Origin: Chitinophaga sp.
GTDB lineage: Bacteria > Bacteroidota > Bacteroidia > Chitinophagales > Chitinophagaceae
Assembly (NCBI RefSeq): GCF_017745275.1
Contig: NZ_JAGHZS010000008.1
Span: 310,001 to 374,000 of the forward strand
Length of the DNA: 64,000 bases
Direction: 5' to 3'
The notes under the pieces were generated by a model. It did not search any database. It was not told where the DNA came from and saw only the letters and a list, made by a program, of their open reading frames with translations. Below are positions 31,200 through 38,913 of this stretch, one piece after another; position 1 is the first letter of the stretch, and each line of letters begins with the position of its first letter. The translations under genes and the position numbers were made by a program.

Positions 31200-33269
31200 C
31201 TACGGGAAACTGTGCACAAACGCTCCCTCCTTTTCAATTGAATAGTATTTCCATCCCAGGGTATCGCAGGCTTGCCGCCATTTTTCCAGCCGACGCGGGC
31301 TATTGGAGGCTGCAAAAATAAGGGTGTCAAATTCATACCATGCATTTAATGATTTGATATCGGGTAATGCATTATGCGTAAGAAGTATATAGTTCACCTT
31401 TAATTTTGTTTTGGGGAGATAGGCAGGCAGTGCGCTATCTATCATTAGTAACCGTTTACCCTGGAAGCTGATACAATGTTTATACTGCTGAAAAGCGGGG
31501 AGGCGGCCGGGATGCACGCCCAAGTCATTTCTGGCAGCTGTAAGTGAGGCGGCGGCCGGGAGTTGCCAAATGCTGTCATCTCCGGCAAATTGCACCTGCC
31601 GGCCTTGTACGCAGTCAATTGCCGTATAGCCGGCTACGTTATAAACAATTATTTTGCACTGGATATTTCTTTGAGTGGTTCTGTAAGCCTGGGCAGCCAA
31701 AAACGCCCATACACCCAAGAGCGCCCACCAGCGGCCTGTTTTCCAGCGAAGTAGCCACCAGGCTGCTAAAGCGGCGATTATTCCGTACAAGCAAGCCGTT
31801 TGCAGCAGAGAACAATCAATATTTGTAATCAATGCATAGGGTAATTCTCCCAACCATTTTACACTGACATTCATGTACCTGATCGCATATTTCAACGCGG
31901 TTCCCAGCCATACCGCTGGTGTCCGGAATGGAGCCAGGAACAACAAAATCGCTTCTCCATAAATAATCACAGTAGACAAGGGAACTGCTACCAGGTTGGC
32001 TGGAAGAAAGTAATTAGGGAACTGGTGAAAATAAAACAGGCTAACCGGTGTAGTCATTAATTGAGCAGCGAGAGACAGGGCTATCATTTGCCAGATAAGA
32101 TCAGCCCATCTTCTTCTCATCTCCCAAAGCTCATACAATGGCTGATAAAAAAGTAAAATGCTGAGTACCGCCAGGTACGATAACTGGAACCCTGCATCTA
32201 TGGCCAGATAAGGATTTGTACACAACAACAGGGTAGCAGATGCCGCCAGTGTATTATAAATGCTGCTATGCCGCTCCAGCACAAAACGCCCGATCGTAAT
32301 GCCTGTAAACATCACTGCAGAGCGCAATACAGAGGCAGATGCACCGGTGAGTAATGCAAAGCCCCATAGCACTGCCAATATCACTACAGCCTTTCCGAGG
32401 TTCGCCCATTTGTGTGCTGGCAACCATTGCAAACACCATAGCAGCGTGCCATACAGCAGGGCCAGGTGCATCCCCGAAATAGCGATAACGTGTACAATAC
32501 CGGTGTTGCTGTACGCCTGTACCACCGTTTTATCCAGGTCCGGGCGATAGCCAATAAGTAGTGCTTCGGCCATACCGGCTTCCGGACCGTTGCCAATATA
32601 TTGCTTTAGGTTATGCAGACAATAGCCTTGGGCCTGCAGCAATAACCGGTGGATGATATTTCCCCTGTTGCGGGACAGCCGGTAACAGTCTTCCGCACGC
32701 AGGTACAACTGATGATAAAGCTGTTGGGTAACGCAGTATTGCCGGTAATCAAACGCGCCGGGATTACCCGTGTTTTTAATCATTTCCGGGCGTTTCCTGA
32801 CAATGATTTCATCTCCGTATACAATATTAGCCAACGAGCTATCCCGGGCAAAATAAAGCAGCAAATAACCATTTACAGGGATCCATTGATGATGTTCATA
32901 AACAGCAATTACCCGGGCTGTTGTTTTAAAAGAACGGGGCTTCTCCTGTACTGCTTCATTCACCCGCAATAAAAGTAAGGAAGAATCAGTAGCTGATTGC
33001 CCGAAAAACCCTTTCCGGTGGCGGATATCAGCCTTATACAATAAAAGGCTGCCACAACAAAACAATAGCATGCATATCCACACGCCAGGCAACCAACCGA
33101 TTGCAAAGCGCCACTGCAGCGGCAATAAGCGAAACAGGAGTAGCCCTGAAACAGGGATACCAGTTAATAATAACAGGAAAACAGGTGATAAAGGCAATAA
33201 CAACTGACAGCTTATTCCTCCCAGTAATGGTAATATGATGCGTAAAAAAGGAATGCGTTTCCAACACAT
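31200..33269 (-). CDS. comEC: ComEC/Rec2-family DNA-uptake channel protein without a metallo-hydrolase domain
   Basis: 689 residues from the ATG at 33269 (MCWKRIPFLRI); a start 10 codons earlier at 33299 is also open. Three N-terminal helices, a DUF4131 region with an OB-like soluble part, then the Competence domain with AEALLIGYRPDLDKTVVQAYSNTGIVHVIAISGMHLALLYG (key ends AEALLIGYR and SGMHLALLYG) and about nine helices. The short C-terminal tail has no HxHxDH, so the nuclease-like metallo-beta-lactamase domain of Bacillus ComEC is absent or decayed. The protein passes single-stranded DNA through the inner membrane. Confidence 0.9.
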   Translation of the reverse strand: MCWKRIPFLRIILPLLGGISCQLLLPLSPVFLLLLTGIPVSGLLLFRLLPLQWRFAIGWLPGVWICMLLFCCGSLLLYKADIRHRKGFFGQSATDSSLLLLRVNEAVQEKPRSFKTTARVIAVYEHHQWIPVNGYLLLYFARDSSLANIVYGDEIIVRKRPEMIKNTGNPGAFDYRQYCVTQQLYHQLYLRAEDCYRLSRNRGNIIHRLLLQAQGYCLHNLKQYIGNGPEAGMAEALLIGYRPDLDKTVVQAYSNTGIVHVIAISGMHLALLYGTLLWCLQWLPAHKWANLGKAVVILAVLWGFALLTGASASVLRSAVMFTGITIGRFVLERHSSIYNTLAASATLLLCTNPYLAIDAGFQLSYLAVLSILLFYQPLYELWEMRRRWADLIWQMIALSLAAQLMTTPVSLFYFHQFPNYFLPANLVAVPLSTVIIYGEAILLFLAPFRTPAVWLGTALKYAIRYMNVSVKWLGELPYALITNIDCSLLQTACLYGIIAALAAWWLLRWKTGRWWALLGVWAFLAAQAYRTTQRNIQCKIIVYNVAGYTAIDCVQGRQVQFAGDDSIWQLPAAASLTAARNDLGVHPGRLPAFQQYKHCISFQGKRLLMIDSALPAYLPKTKLKVNYILLTHNALPDIKSLNAWYEFDTLIFAASNSPRRLEKWRQACDTLGWKYYSIEKEGAFVHSFP

Positions 33270-33564
33270 CGTAACAAACAATGTTGATTCAAAATGCATG
33301 TGGGGTTAACTTTTATGATACACAAACCTCCTCCTTAATTTGCATTAAAGTGTTTCAAAAATGTTAAATGCATGAGATAGTATGTATATATGATATCTTG
33401 AAAACTTTCTCCTCACTGCAAAAAACAGCAGGTAACTAGCAATTAATACTAACTATTTAAGATATTAATAATCAATTAATAAAGAATTATTGAAATTTTC
33501 ATCTGTTATTGATTAGTTAACATCTCTTTTAAATATAATATTATTTGTAAACTGCATTACCGGT

Positions 33565-33660
33565 CACGCTATTTGAATCTTACCAGATTCAATAGTCGTG
33601 TCTTTAATGGTTATTTTGAGGGAAAAGAAGGAGCCTGATTTTTATCAGGCTCTGTTTTTT
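33565..33660 (+). ncRNA. Candidate small RNA between comEC and carB
   Basis: On the plus strand a long imperfect hairpin (33565-33600; arms CACGCTATTTGAATCT and AGATTCAATAGTCGTG) is followed by a strong intrinsic terminator: GAGCCTGAT / ATCAGGCTC at 33631-33652, loop TTTT, then TGTTTTTTTAT. No plus-strand gene precedes it: both neighbours are on the minus strand and nothing codes in 33300-33560. A -7-like TATTATTTG at 33539-33547 (one extra base) could start it. The rest of the 505-bp gap is AT-rich without a gene. Confidence 0.45.
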
Positions 33661-33662
33661 TA

Positions 33663-33809
33663 TGGCTATAAGCTTTTAGCAATTAGCTGTCAGATTAACA
33701 CGAATAAGCAGGTATTTATCTTCATAAAACAGAAAGCCATCGAAGCAATGCTCCGATGGCTTTTTTATTTTTCCTGGTAAAAGCTAATGGCTAACTGCTA
33801 AAAGCTATT
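33663..33809. repeat. Heptad-arm hairpin element F around the carB terminator
   Basis: Left arm TGGCTATAAGCTTTTAGCAA and right arm CTAACTGCTAAAAGCTATTTG pair imperfectly in the AGCTAAA heptad style. They enclose a separate hairpin at 33733-33763. The right arm covers the carB stop codon (33805-33807). Confidence 0.7.
33733..33763. terminator. Bidirectional terminator downstream of carB
   Basis: AAAGCCATCG pairs with CGATGGCTTT (10 bp), then after one mismatch AGC with GCT, loop AAT. The plus strand follows with TTTTATTTTT and the minus strand with CTGTTTTATG. It ends carB and would also block plus-strand read-through. Confidence 0.7.
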
Positions 33810-36621
33810 TGCTCAGGTACATGCTCTTTTCTTTGAACAATTGTCTGAAGTAAGGATCACGCAAGTCTTTGATAAAGCGGATGGCTTCACCGGTCGACTT
33901 CATTTCTGGTCCCAGTTCTTTGTTTACGCCAGGGAATTTATTGAAAGAGAACACTGGCTCTTTAATGGCAAAGCCGGTGAGCTTCTTTTCAATGGTAAAG
34001 TCCTTCAGCTTATTGGCGCCAATCATCACTTTGGTAGCAATGTTCAGATATGGTACCTGGTAAGCTTTTGCGATAAACGGTGTAGTACGGGATGCACGTG
34101 GATTGGCTTCAATCACGAACACATTACCATCTTTAATGGCAAACTGGATGTTGATCAGGCCTTTGATGTTCAGTGCACGTGCAATTTTCTCTGCATAGTA
34201 TTCCATGGTGGTTACTTCGATCGGCGACAGGTTGAAAGCCGGCAGCAACGCGTGGCTATCACCACTGTGAATACCTGCTGGTTCAATGTGTTCCATCACA
34301 CCCATTACATGGAAATCGGTACCATCAAAGATACCATCTATTTCTGCCTCCTGGCAACGATCCAGGAAGTGATCAATCAAAATTTTGTTGCCTGGTAAAT
34401 GTCTCAGCAGGCTCAGTACAGATTCTTCCAGCTCTTCTTCGTTGATCACAATTCTCATACGCTGACCACCTAATACATAGGATGGACGCACCAGTACCGG
34501 ATAACCTACTTCTTTCGCTACATCAATGGCATCATCTGTATTGTATGCCGTACCATACTTAGGATAAGGAATACCCAGGTCTTTCAACATGTCAGAGAAA
34601 CGGCCACGATCCTCCGCGATATCCATGTTATCGAAAGAAGTTCCGATAATCTTCACTCCTTTCTCTTCCAGTCTTTTCGCAAGTTTCAGTGCTGTTTGTC
34701 CGCCGAGTTGCACAATCACGCCTTCTGGTTTTTCCAGCTCAATGATTTCCCACAGGTTCTCCCAGTACACCGGCTCGAAGTACAGCTTATCTGCCATATC
34801 GAAATCAGTAGATACGGTTTCAGGGTTACAGTTTACCATGATAGCTTCATAACCACAATCCTGGATAGCCTGTAAGCCGTGGGTACAGCAGTAGTCAAAC
34901 TCAATACCCTGGCCAATCCTGTTCGGACCCGAACCGAGTACAATGATTTTTTTCTTATCTGTTTTGATGCTTTCGTTTACTGTATCGAAGGTAGAATAGA
35001 AGTAAGGTGTTTTTGCTTCAAATTCGGCACTGCAGGTATCCACCATTTTAAAAATACGGGTGATGCCCAGTTCTTTACGTTTAGCGTATACTTCATCCTC
35101 GTCACAATCACCGAAGAGCACAGACAGTTGGGCATCTGAGAAGCCCATTTTCTTGGCATCTTTCAGCATTTCCACTGGTACGCTTTGCAGGTCATGTTCC
35201 AGCAGTTGTTTTTCCAGGTTCACGATATCCTGTATCTGGTTCAGGAACCAACGATCAATGAAAGTCAGCTGGTGAATATGTTTTACAGATACACCCGCCA
35301 TCAAAGCATCTTTAATACGGAATATCCGATCCCAGGTGGGACGTTTTAATTTCTCGATCAGTTGCTCGCTCTTCAGGAGTGACTTACCATAGTAGCCGAG
35401 ACCGAGTGCATCGTTCTCAAGGCTCTGGCAGGCTTTCTGCAGTGCTTCAGGGAAGGTACGTCCGATAGACATTACCTCTCCAACTGATTTCATTTGCAGT
35501 CCCAGGGTATCATCTGCTCCTTTAAATTTATCGAAGTTCCAACGTGGCATTTTTACGATAACGTAATCCAGTGCTGGTTCGAAGAAAGCTGAAGTAGTTC
35601 TGGTGATCTGGTTTTCCAGTTCATCCAGGGTATAACCAATCGCCAGTTTAGCAGCGATTTTTGCAATCGGGTAACCGGTTGCTTTAGAAGCCAGTGCAGA
35701 AGAGCGGCTCACGCGAGGATTGATCTCGATCGCAATCAGTTCTTCATTTTCCGGGTTCAGAGAGAACTGTACGTTACAACCACCGGCGAAGTTACCGAGG
35801 TCGCGCATCATCATCATTGCTTTGTTACGCATGTCCTGGAAAGCAGTATCGCTCAGGGTCATGGCAGGTGCCACAGTGATAGAATCCCCGGTGTGAATAC
35901 CCATTGGGTCCAGGTTTTCTACGGTACAGATGATAACTACGTTATCATTTTTATCACGCAACAGTTCAAGTTCATATTCTTTCCACCCGAGTACGGCTTT
36001 TTCAACCAGTACTTCGTGAATAGGAGAAGCTTTCAAACCGCGGTCCAGGGCTTCATCCAGGTCTTCTTTGCTGTGTACAAATCCACCACCGGTACCGCCC
36101 AGGGTAAAAGAAGGACGGATTACCAGCGGGAAGCCTATTTCCTGCGCAAATTCTTTTCCTTCAAGGAAAGAGTTAGCTGTTCTGGCGGGTGCCACCGGGA
36201 TACCCAGTTGGATCATCCACTGACGGAACTGTTCACGGTCTTCTGCTTTGTCGATCGCTTTAATGTCAACCCCAATCAGGCGAACATTATTCTTTTCCCA
36301 GATGCCCAGTTCGTCTACTTCTTTACAAAGGTTCAGCGCAGTTTGCCCTCCCATGGTGGGTAATACGGCATCTATCTGGTTTTCTTCCAGAATCTGCTCA
36401 ATGCTTTCCACGGTCAGTGGCAGCAAATAAACCTTATCGGCCATCATAGGATCCGTCATGATGGTAGCCGGGTTGGAATTAATCAATATCACTTTAATTC
36501 CTTCTTCCCGCAGCGAACGTGCTGCCTGGGAACCGGAATAGTCAAATTCGCAAGCCTGACCAATAATAATGGGTCCAGAACCGATAATGAGAACAGATTT
36601 GATAGATGAGTCTTTTGGCAT
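33805..36621 (-). CDS. carB: Carbamoyl-phosphate synthase large subunit, form without the MGS domain
   Basis: 938 residues with two homologous ATP-grasp halves: GSGPIIIGQACEFDYSG and GSGPNRIGQGIEFDYCC mark their starts, and both carry the PSFTLGGTGGG / PSYVLGGQRMR nucleotide loops. The E. coli enzyme is about 1073 residues; here the protein stops at MYLSK just after the second ATP-grasp half, so the C-terminal MGS-like allosteric domain (UMP, ornithine control) is missing. carA is not adjacent. It makes carbamoyl phosphate for pyrimidines and arginine. Confidence 0.96.
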   Translation of the reverse strand: MPKDSSIKSVLIIGSGPIIIGQACEFDYSGSQAARSLREEGIKVILINSNPATIMTDPMMADKVYLLPLTVESIEQILEENQIDAVLPTMGGQTALNLCKEVDELGIWEKNNVRLIGVDIKAIDKAEDREQFRQWMIQLGIPVAPARTANSFLEGKEFAQEIGFPLVIRPSFTLGGTGGGFVHSKEDLDEALDRGLKASPIHEVLVEKAVLGWKEYELELLRDKNDNVVIICTVENLDPMGIHTGDSITVAPAMTLSDTAFQDMRNKAMMMMRDLGNFAGGCNVQFSLNPENEELIAIEINPRVSRSSALASKATGYPIAKIAAKLAIGYTLDELENQITRTTSAFFEPALDYVIVKMPRWNFDKFKGADDTLGLQMKSVGEVMSIGRTFPEALQKACQSLENDALGLGYYGKSLLKSEQLIEKLKRPTWDRIFRIKDALMAGVSVKHIHQLTFIDRWFLNQIQDIVNLEKQLLEHDLQSVPVEMLKDAKKMGFSDAQLSVLFGDCDEDEVYAKRKELGITRIFKMVDTCSAEFEAKTPYFYSTFDTVNESIKTDKKKIIVLGSGPNRIGQGIEFDYCCTHGLQAIQDCGYEAIMVNCNPETVSTDFDMADKLYFEPVYWENLWEIIELEKPEGVIVQLGGQTALKLAKRLEEKGVKIIGTSFDNMDIAEDRGRFSDMLKDLGIPYPKYGTAYNTDDAIDVAKEVGYPVLVRPSYVLGGQRMRIVINEEELEESVLSLLRHLPGNKILIDHFLDRCQEAEIDGIFDGTDFHVMGVMEHIEPAGIHSGDSHALLPAFNLSPIEVTTMEYYAEKIARALNIKGLINIQFAIKDGNVFVIEANPRASRTTPFIAKAYQVPYLNIATKVMIGANKLKDFTIEKKLTGFAIKEPVFSFNKFPGVNKELGPEMKSTGEAIRFIKDLRDPYFRQLFKEKSMYLSK

Positions 36622-36690
36622 TTGTGTAATCTATTGAAAATGAAAAACCAAATTGATTTTCCTGCCGTATGAGGGAACAAAAAAATCGTG

Positions 36691-36698
36691 CAAAGTTA
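36691..36698 (-). promoter_or_regulatory. Bacteroidota -7 box for carB
   Basis: The minus strand reads TAACTTTG (TAnnTTTG), 70 nt upstream of the carB ATG. Confidence 0.5.
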
Positions 36699-36809
36699 CG
36701 GGTTTTGAAGTTTATAAAGCGAAAAAAAATTTGTTTGCAGCGAAGTTTTTTTCGGGAAAGGATTAAATACACGAAGTTTTATATGGGAAAAATATATTAC
36801 ATAATATGT

Positions 36810-36824
36810 AACTAAAATTTAGTT
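36810..36824. promoter_or_regulatory. Palindrome, candidate HicB operator
   Basis: AACTAAA-A-TTTAGTT, 7-bp arms around one base, 49 bp upstream of the hicA ATG. HicB antitoxins with ribbon-helix-helix domains repress their own operon at such palindromes. The assignment rests on position only. Confidence 0.4.
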
Positions 36825-36872
36825 GCAAAATTAATACGCATACTGTAAATTGCAATAAACATCCATTGCCCC

Positions 36873-37130
36873 ATGTCTAAAAGAGAAAAACTCATAGCAC
36901 GGCTATTAAGCAAACCCGTAGACTTTACTTACGCCGAATTGATAAAACTAATGGCAGCTTTAGGCTTTGAAGAAGAGACTTCAGGTAAAACATCAGGGTC
37001 AAGAGTGGCATTTATAAACAGCAGCACAAAGCAGATTATACGATTACATAAACCACACCCAGGTAACATTCTCAAACGTTACCAGATTTCACAACTAATA
37101 AATGAACTAAAAAACCTCGAACAACTATGA
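36873..37130 (+). CDS. hicA: HicA-family mRNA interferase toxin
   Basis: 85 residues with the double-stranded-RNA-binding-like HicA fold: YAELIKLMAALGFEEE, then GSRVAFINSSTKQIIRLHKPHPGNILKRYQISQLI (ends GSRVAF and LHKPHPGN). The catalytic His of HicA, usually in GSHHxF, is replaced by Arg-Val here; His residues remain in the LHKPHPG turn. It overlaps hicB by 4 bp (ATGA), the usual toxin-first order. Toxin activity is likely but the missing GSHH His leaves some doubt. Confidence 0.85.
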   Translation: MSKREKLIARLLSKPVDFTYAELIKLMAALGFEEETSGKTSGSRVAFINSSTKQIIRLHKPHPGNILKRYQISQLINELKNLEQL

Positions 37131-37471
37131 AAAAAAAGGGCATGCTGCAATACAAAGGCTTTCTGGGCAGTGTTCATTTCAGCGCAGAAGACGACGTTTT
37201 CTTTGGGAAAATTGAAGAAATAGATGATCTGATCAGCTTTGAAGCCAGCACCGTAAAAGACTTACATATATCATTTGAAGAAGCAGTGGAAGACTATCTG
37301 GAGCTATGCAAAAAAGCCAATAAAGAACCTTTTAAACCAGCAAAAGGATCATTCAATGTCAGAATATCTCCGGAGCTTCACAGGAAAGCGATACACACTT
37401 CAAAACAAATGCATTTAAACCTGAATCAATTTGTACAACAAGCAATAGAGCGTGCCGTAGCCGCCTATTGA
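37127..37471 (+). CDS. hicB: HicB-family antitoxin with ribbon-helix-helix domain
   Basis: 114 residues. The N-terminal RNase-H-like HicB fold reads YKGFLGSVHFSAEDDVFFGKI and SFEASTVKDLHISFEEAVEDY; the C-terminal RHH DNA-binding domain is FNVRISPELHRKAIHTSKQM. It neutralises HicA and represses the operon. This is the Arc-like (RHH) type of HicB rather than the HTH type. The pair lies just upstream of the MNIO locus but has its own upstream region. Confidence 0.9.
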   Translation: MKKKGMLQYKGFLGSVHFSAEDDVFFGKIEEIDDLISFEASTVKDLHISFEEAVEDYLELCKKANKEPFKPAKGSFNVRISPELHRKAIHTSKQMHLNLNQFVQQAIERAVAAY

Positions 37472-37550
37472 TGAGTTTACCGGTTAGCAGGTAGTTCCTG
37501 CTAACCACATTTCCCGTATAAATACTTATCTAGTTCTCGTCAGATTCCCT

Positions 37551-37680
37551 TAACTTTATTATCCGCAGTAAAGCACTGCGTACGACACCCCAAAAACGAC
37601 TGGCACTATAACTACAACAGCCCTACATGCAGGGAGTATTACTATCTGTTTTTAATAAATATTTTACACACCCCAAAAAC
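37551..37680 (+). promoter_or_regulatory. Leader of the MNIO locus with 13-bp direct repeats
   Basis: A near -7 box TAACTTTA (37551-37558) starts a leader of about 125 nt. It holds ACACCCCAAAAAC twice, at 37585-37597 and 37668-37680, exactly 83 bp apart. The second copy ends 8 nt before the precursor ATG, where a ribosome or a regulator would bind. No other credible gene lies in 37472-37688. Confidence 0.4.
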
Positions 37681-37688
37681 CACATGTC

Positions 37689-37928
37689 ATGCGTACAGCT
37701 GAAATTCACTACGGTGAAAATGGTCACGTAGATGTTGCCGTTCCTAAAGGCACCAAACTGGAAGACATCACCAAATTACAATCTATGGTGATCAAACAAA
37801 TTAACCCCCGTGGTTGCCAGGCTTGCTTATCCGGCGTACACTTCAACATCCGGGAAAAACTGGAAGAAGTGATCAGAGTAGACCTGGATAAAATGGCCGT
37901 CATTAAAAATGTGGCAGCACAACATTAA
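37689..37928 (+). CDS. Candidate precursor peptide of an MNIO-type RiPP (79 residues)
   Basis: 79 residues with no signal peptide and only two cysteines, Cys43 and Cys46, in NPRGCQACLSGVHF. Before them are a basic-acidic mixed N-terminal half (possible leader, 1-38) and after them an amphipathic stretch. A hairpin follows the stop, then the DUF692 enzyme gene starts 53 bp later. MNIO enzymes modify cysteine (or other) residues in peptides encoded next to them, so the Cys-X2-Cys core is the natural target. I do not recognise the peptide family. A small metal-binding protein is the alternative. Confidence 0.6.
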   Translation: MRTAEIHYGENGHVDVAVPKGTKLEDITKLQSMVIKQINPRGCQACLSGVHFNIREKLEEVIRVDLDKMAVIKNVAAQH

Positions 37929-37936
37929 TGTAGTCC

Positions 37937-37964
37937 AACCGTCCCGGCTTATACCGGGACGGTT
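37937..37964 (+). terminator. Intercistronic hairpin between precursor and MNIO genes
   Basis: AACCGTCCCGG / CCGGGACGGTT, a perfect 11-bp stem with a 6-nt loop, 8 nt after the precursor stop. No T-run follows, so it would act as a partial terminator or 3' stabiliser, giving more precursor than enzyme. Confidence 0.6.
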
Positions 37965-37981
37965 ACTAAATCTTCTCTCCC

Positions 37982-38908
37982 ATGTCACAAGTCATATCAT
38001 CTGCGAGGGTAGGACATCTTTATCAGCAAACCATCCCACAACTGGGCGTAGGATTGCTTTACAACCCTTCGCTTGAATTATACCTGCAGGCTTGCCCGGA
38101 TAGCTGCGACTATGTAGAAATCATCCCGGATATGTTCTGGACAGACCGCGGCAATGGCCAACCGGAACGATTTGAAGAAATTGAATCCTGGATGAATGTA
38201 TTGGATAAAATAGCCGCCCACTACCCGTTAACATCGCACAATATTTCCTACTCTCTTGGCAGCGCCGGCATCTTCGATAAAGCCTACCTGGAAAAAATGA
38301 AAGAATGGCATCAACGCTATGGATTCAAATGGCATAGCGATCACCTGTCGTTTGTAAAAGTACATAACGATCAGCAGGAAGAACACAACGCTGGCCTGGC
38401 TGTTCCTGTACCTTACGATTACGAAGTACTGGACATGATCGGCGGCAGAATTAATGCCATTAAACGCGCCATTCCTACCCCTTTCCTGGTGGAGAATAAT
38501 GTATACTTCATTGACCTGCCTGACCAGGAACTCAGCGAAACGGCGTTTCTGAATGAACTGTCAAATGATACGTCTTGCGGGCTACTGCTTGATATTCACA
38601 ACGTATATACCAACGCCGTGAATCATCACTTTGACCCAAAGGAATTTATCACACAACTACAACTGGACAAAGTGATTGAAATTCATATTGCCGGCGGCAA
38701 TGAACTGGGTGGCATGTATACTGATTCTCATGCAGGGCCTTGCCCACCGGCAGTTTGGGACCTACTCGATTATACGTTACCGTTAGTTCCTAATTTATGC
38801 GGCATCACTTTCGAGTTTCACGAATCTTACTTTCACCTGTTGCAGTTCGACGGAATTACACGCGAACTTAACCGGGCGAAAGCAGCCTGGCACCTTTATC
38901 ATACCTGA
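37982..38908 (+). CDS. DUF692-family multinuclear non-haem iron oxidative enzyme (MNIO)
   Basis: 308 residues with a TIM-barrel pattern and the full set of conserved metal-site blocks: His86 in SHNISYSLGS, Asp120-His121 in HSDHLSF, Glu171-Asn172 in VENNVYF, Asp204 and Asn207 in LLDIHNVYTNA, His235 in IEIHIAGG, Asp248 and His250 in DSHAGPCPP, and Glu278 in FEFHES. MNIOs (MbnB, TglH, ChrH and relatives) use two or three irons to oxidise peptide cysteines or other residues. The partner gene follows by 5 bp and the candidate substrate gene precedes it. Confidence 0.92.
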   Translation: MSQVISSARVGHLYQQTIPQLGVGLLYNPSLELYLQACPDSCDYVEIIPDMFWTDRGNGQPERFEEIESWMNVLDKIAAHYPLTSHNISYSLGSAGIFDKAYLEKMKEWHQRYGFKWHSDHLSFVKVHNDQQEEHNAGLAVPVPYDYEVLDMIGGRINAIKRAIPTPFLVENNVYFIDLPDQELSETAFLNELSNDTSCGLLLDIHNVYTNAVNHHFDPKEFITQLQLDKVIEIHIAGGNELGGMYTDSHAGPCPPAVWDLLDYTLPLVPNLCGITFEFHESYFHLLQFDGITRELNRAKAAWHLYHT

Positions 38909-38913
38909 AACAT

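Noticed and set aside
33299..33805. tRNA gene in the comEC-carB gap
   Set aside because: No cloverleaf or T-arm GGTTCRANNCC pattern could be found there or in any other long gap.
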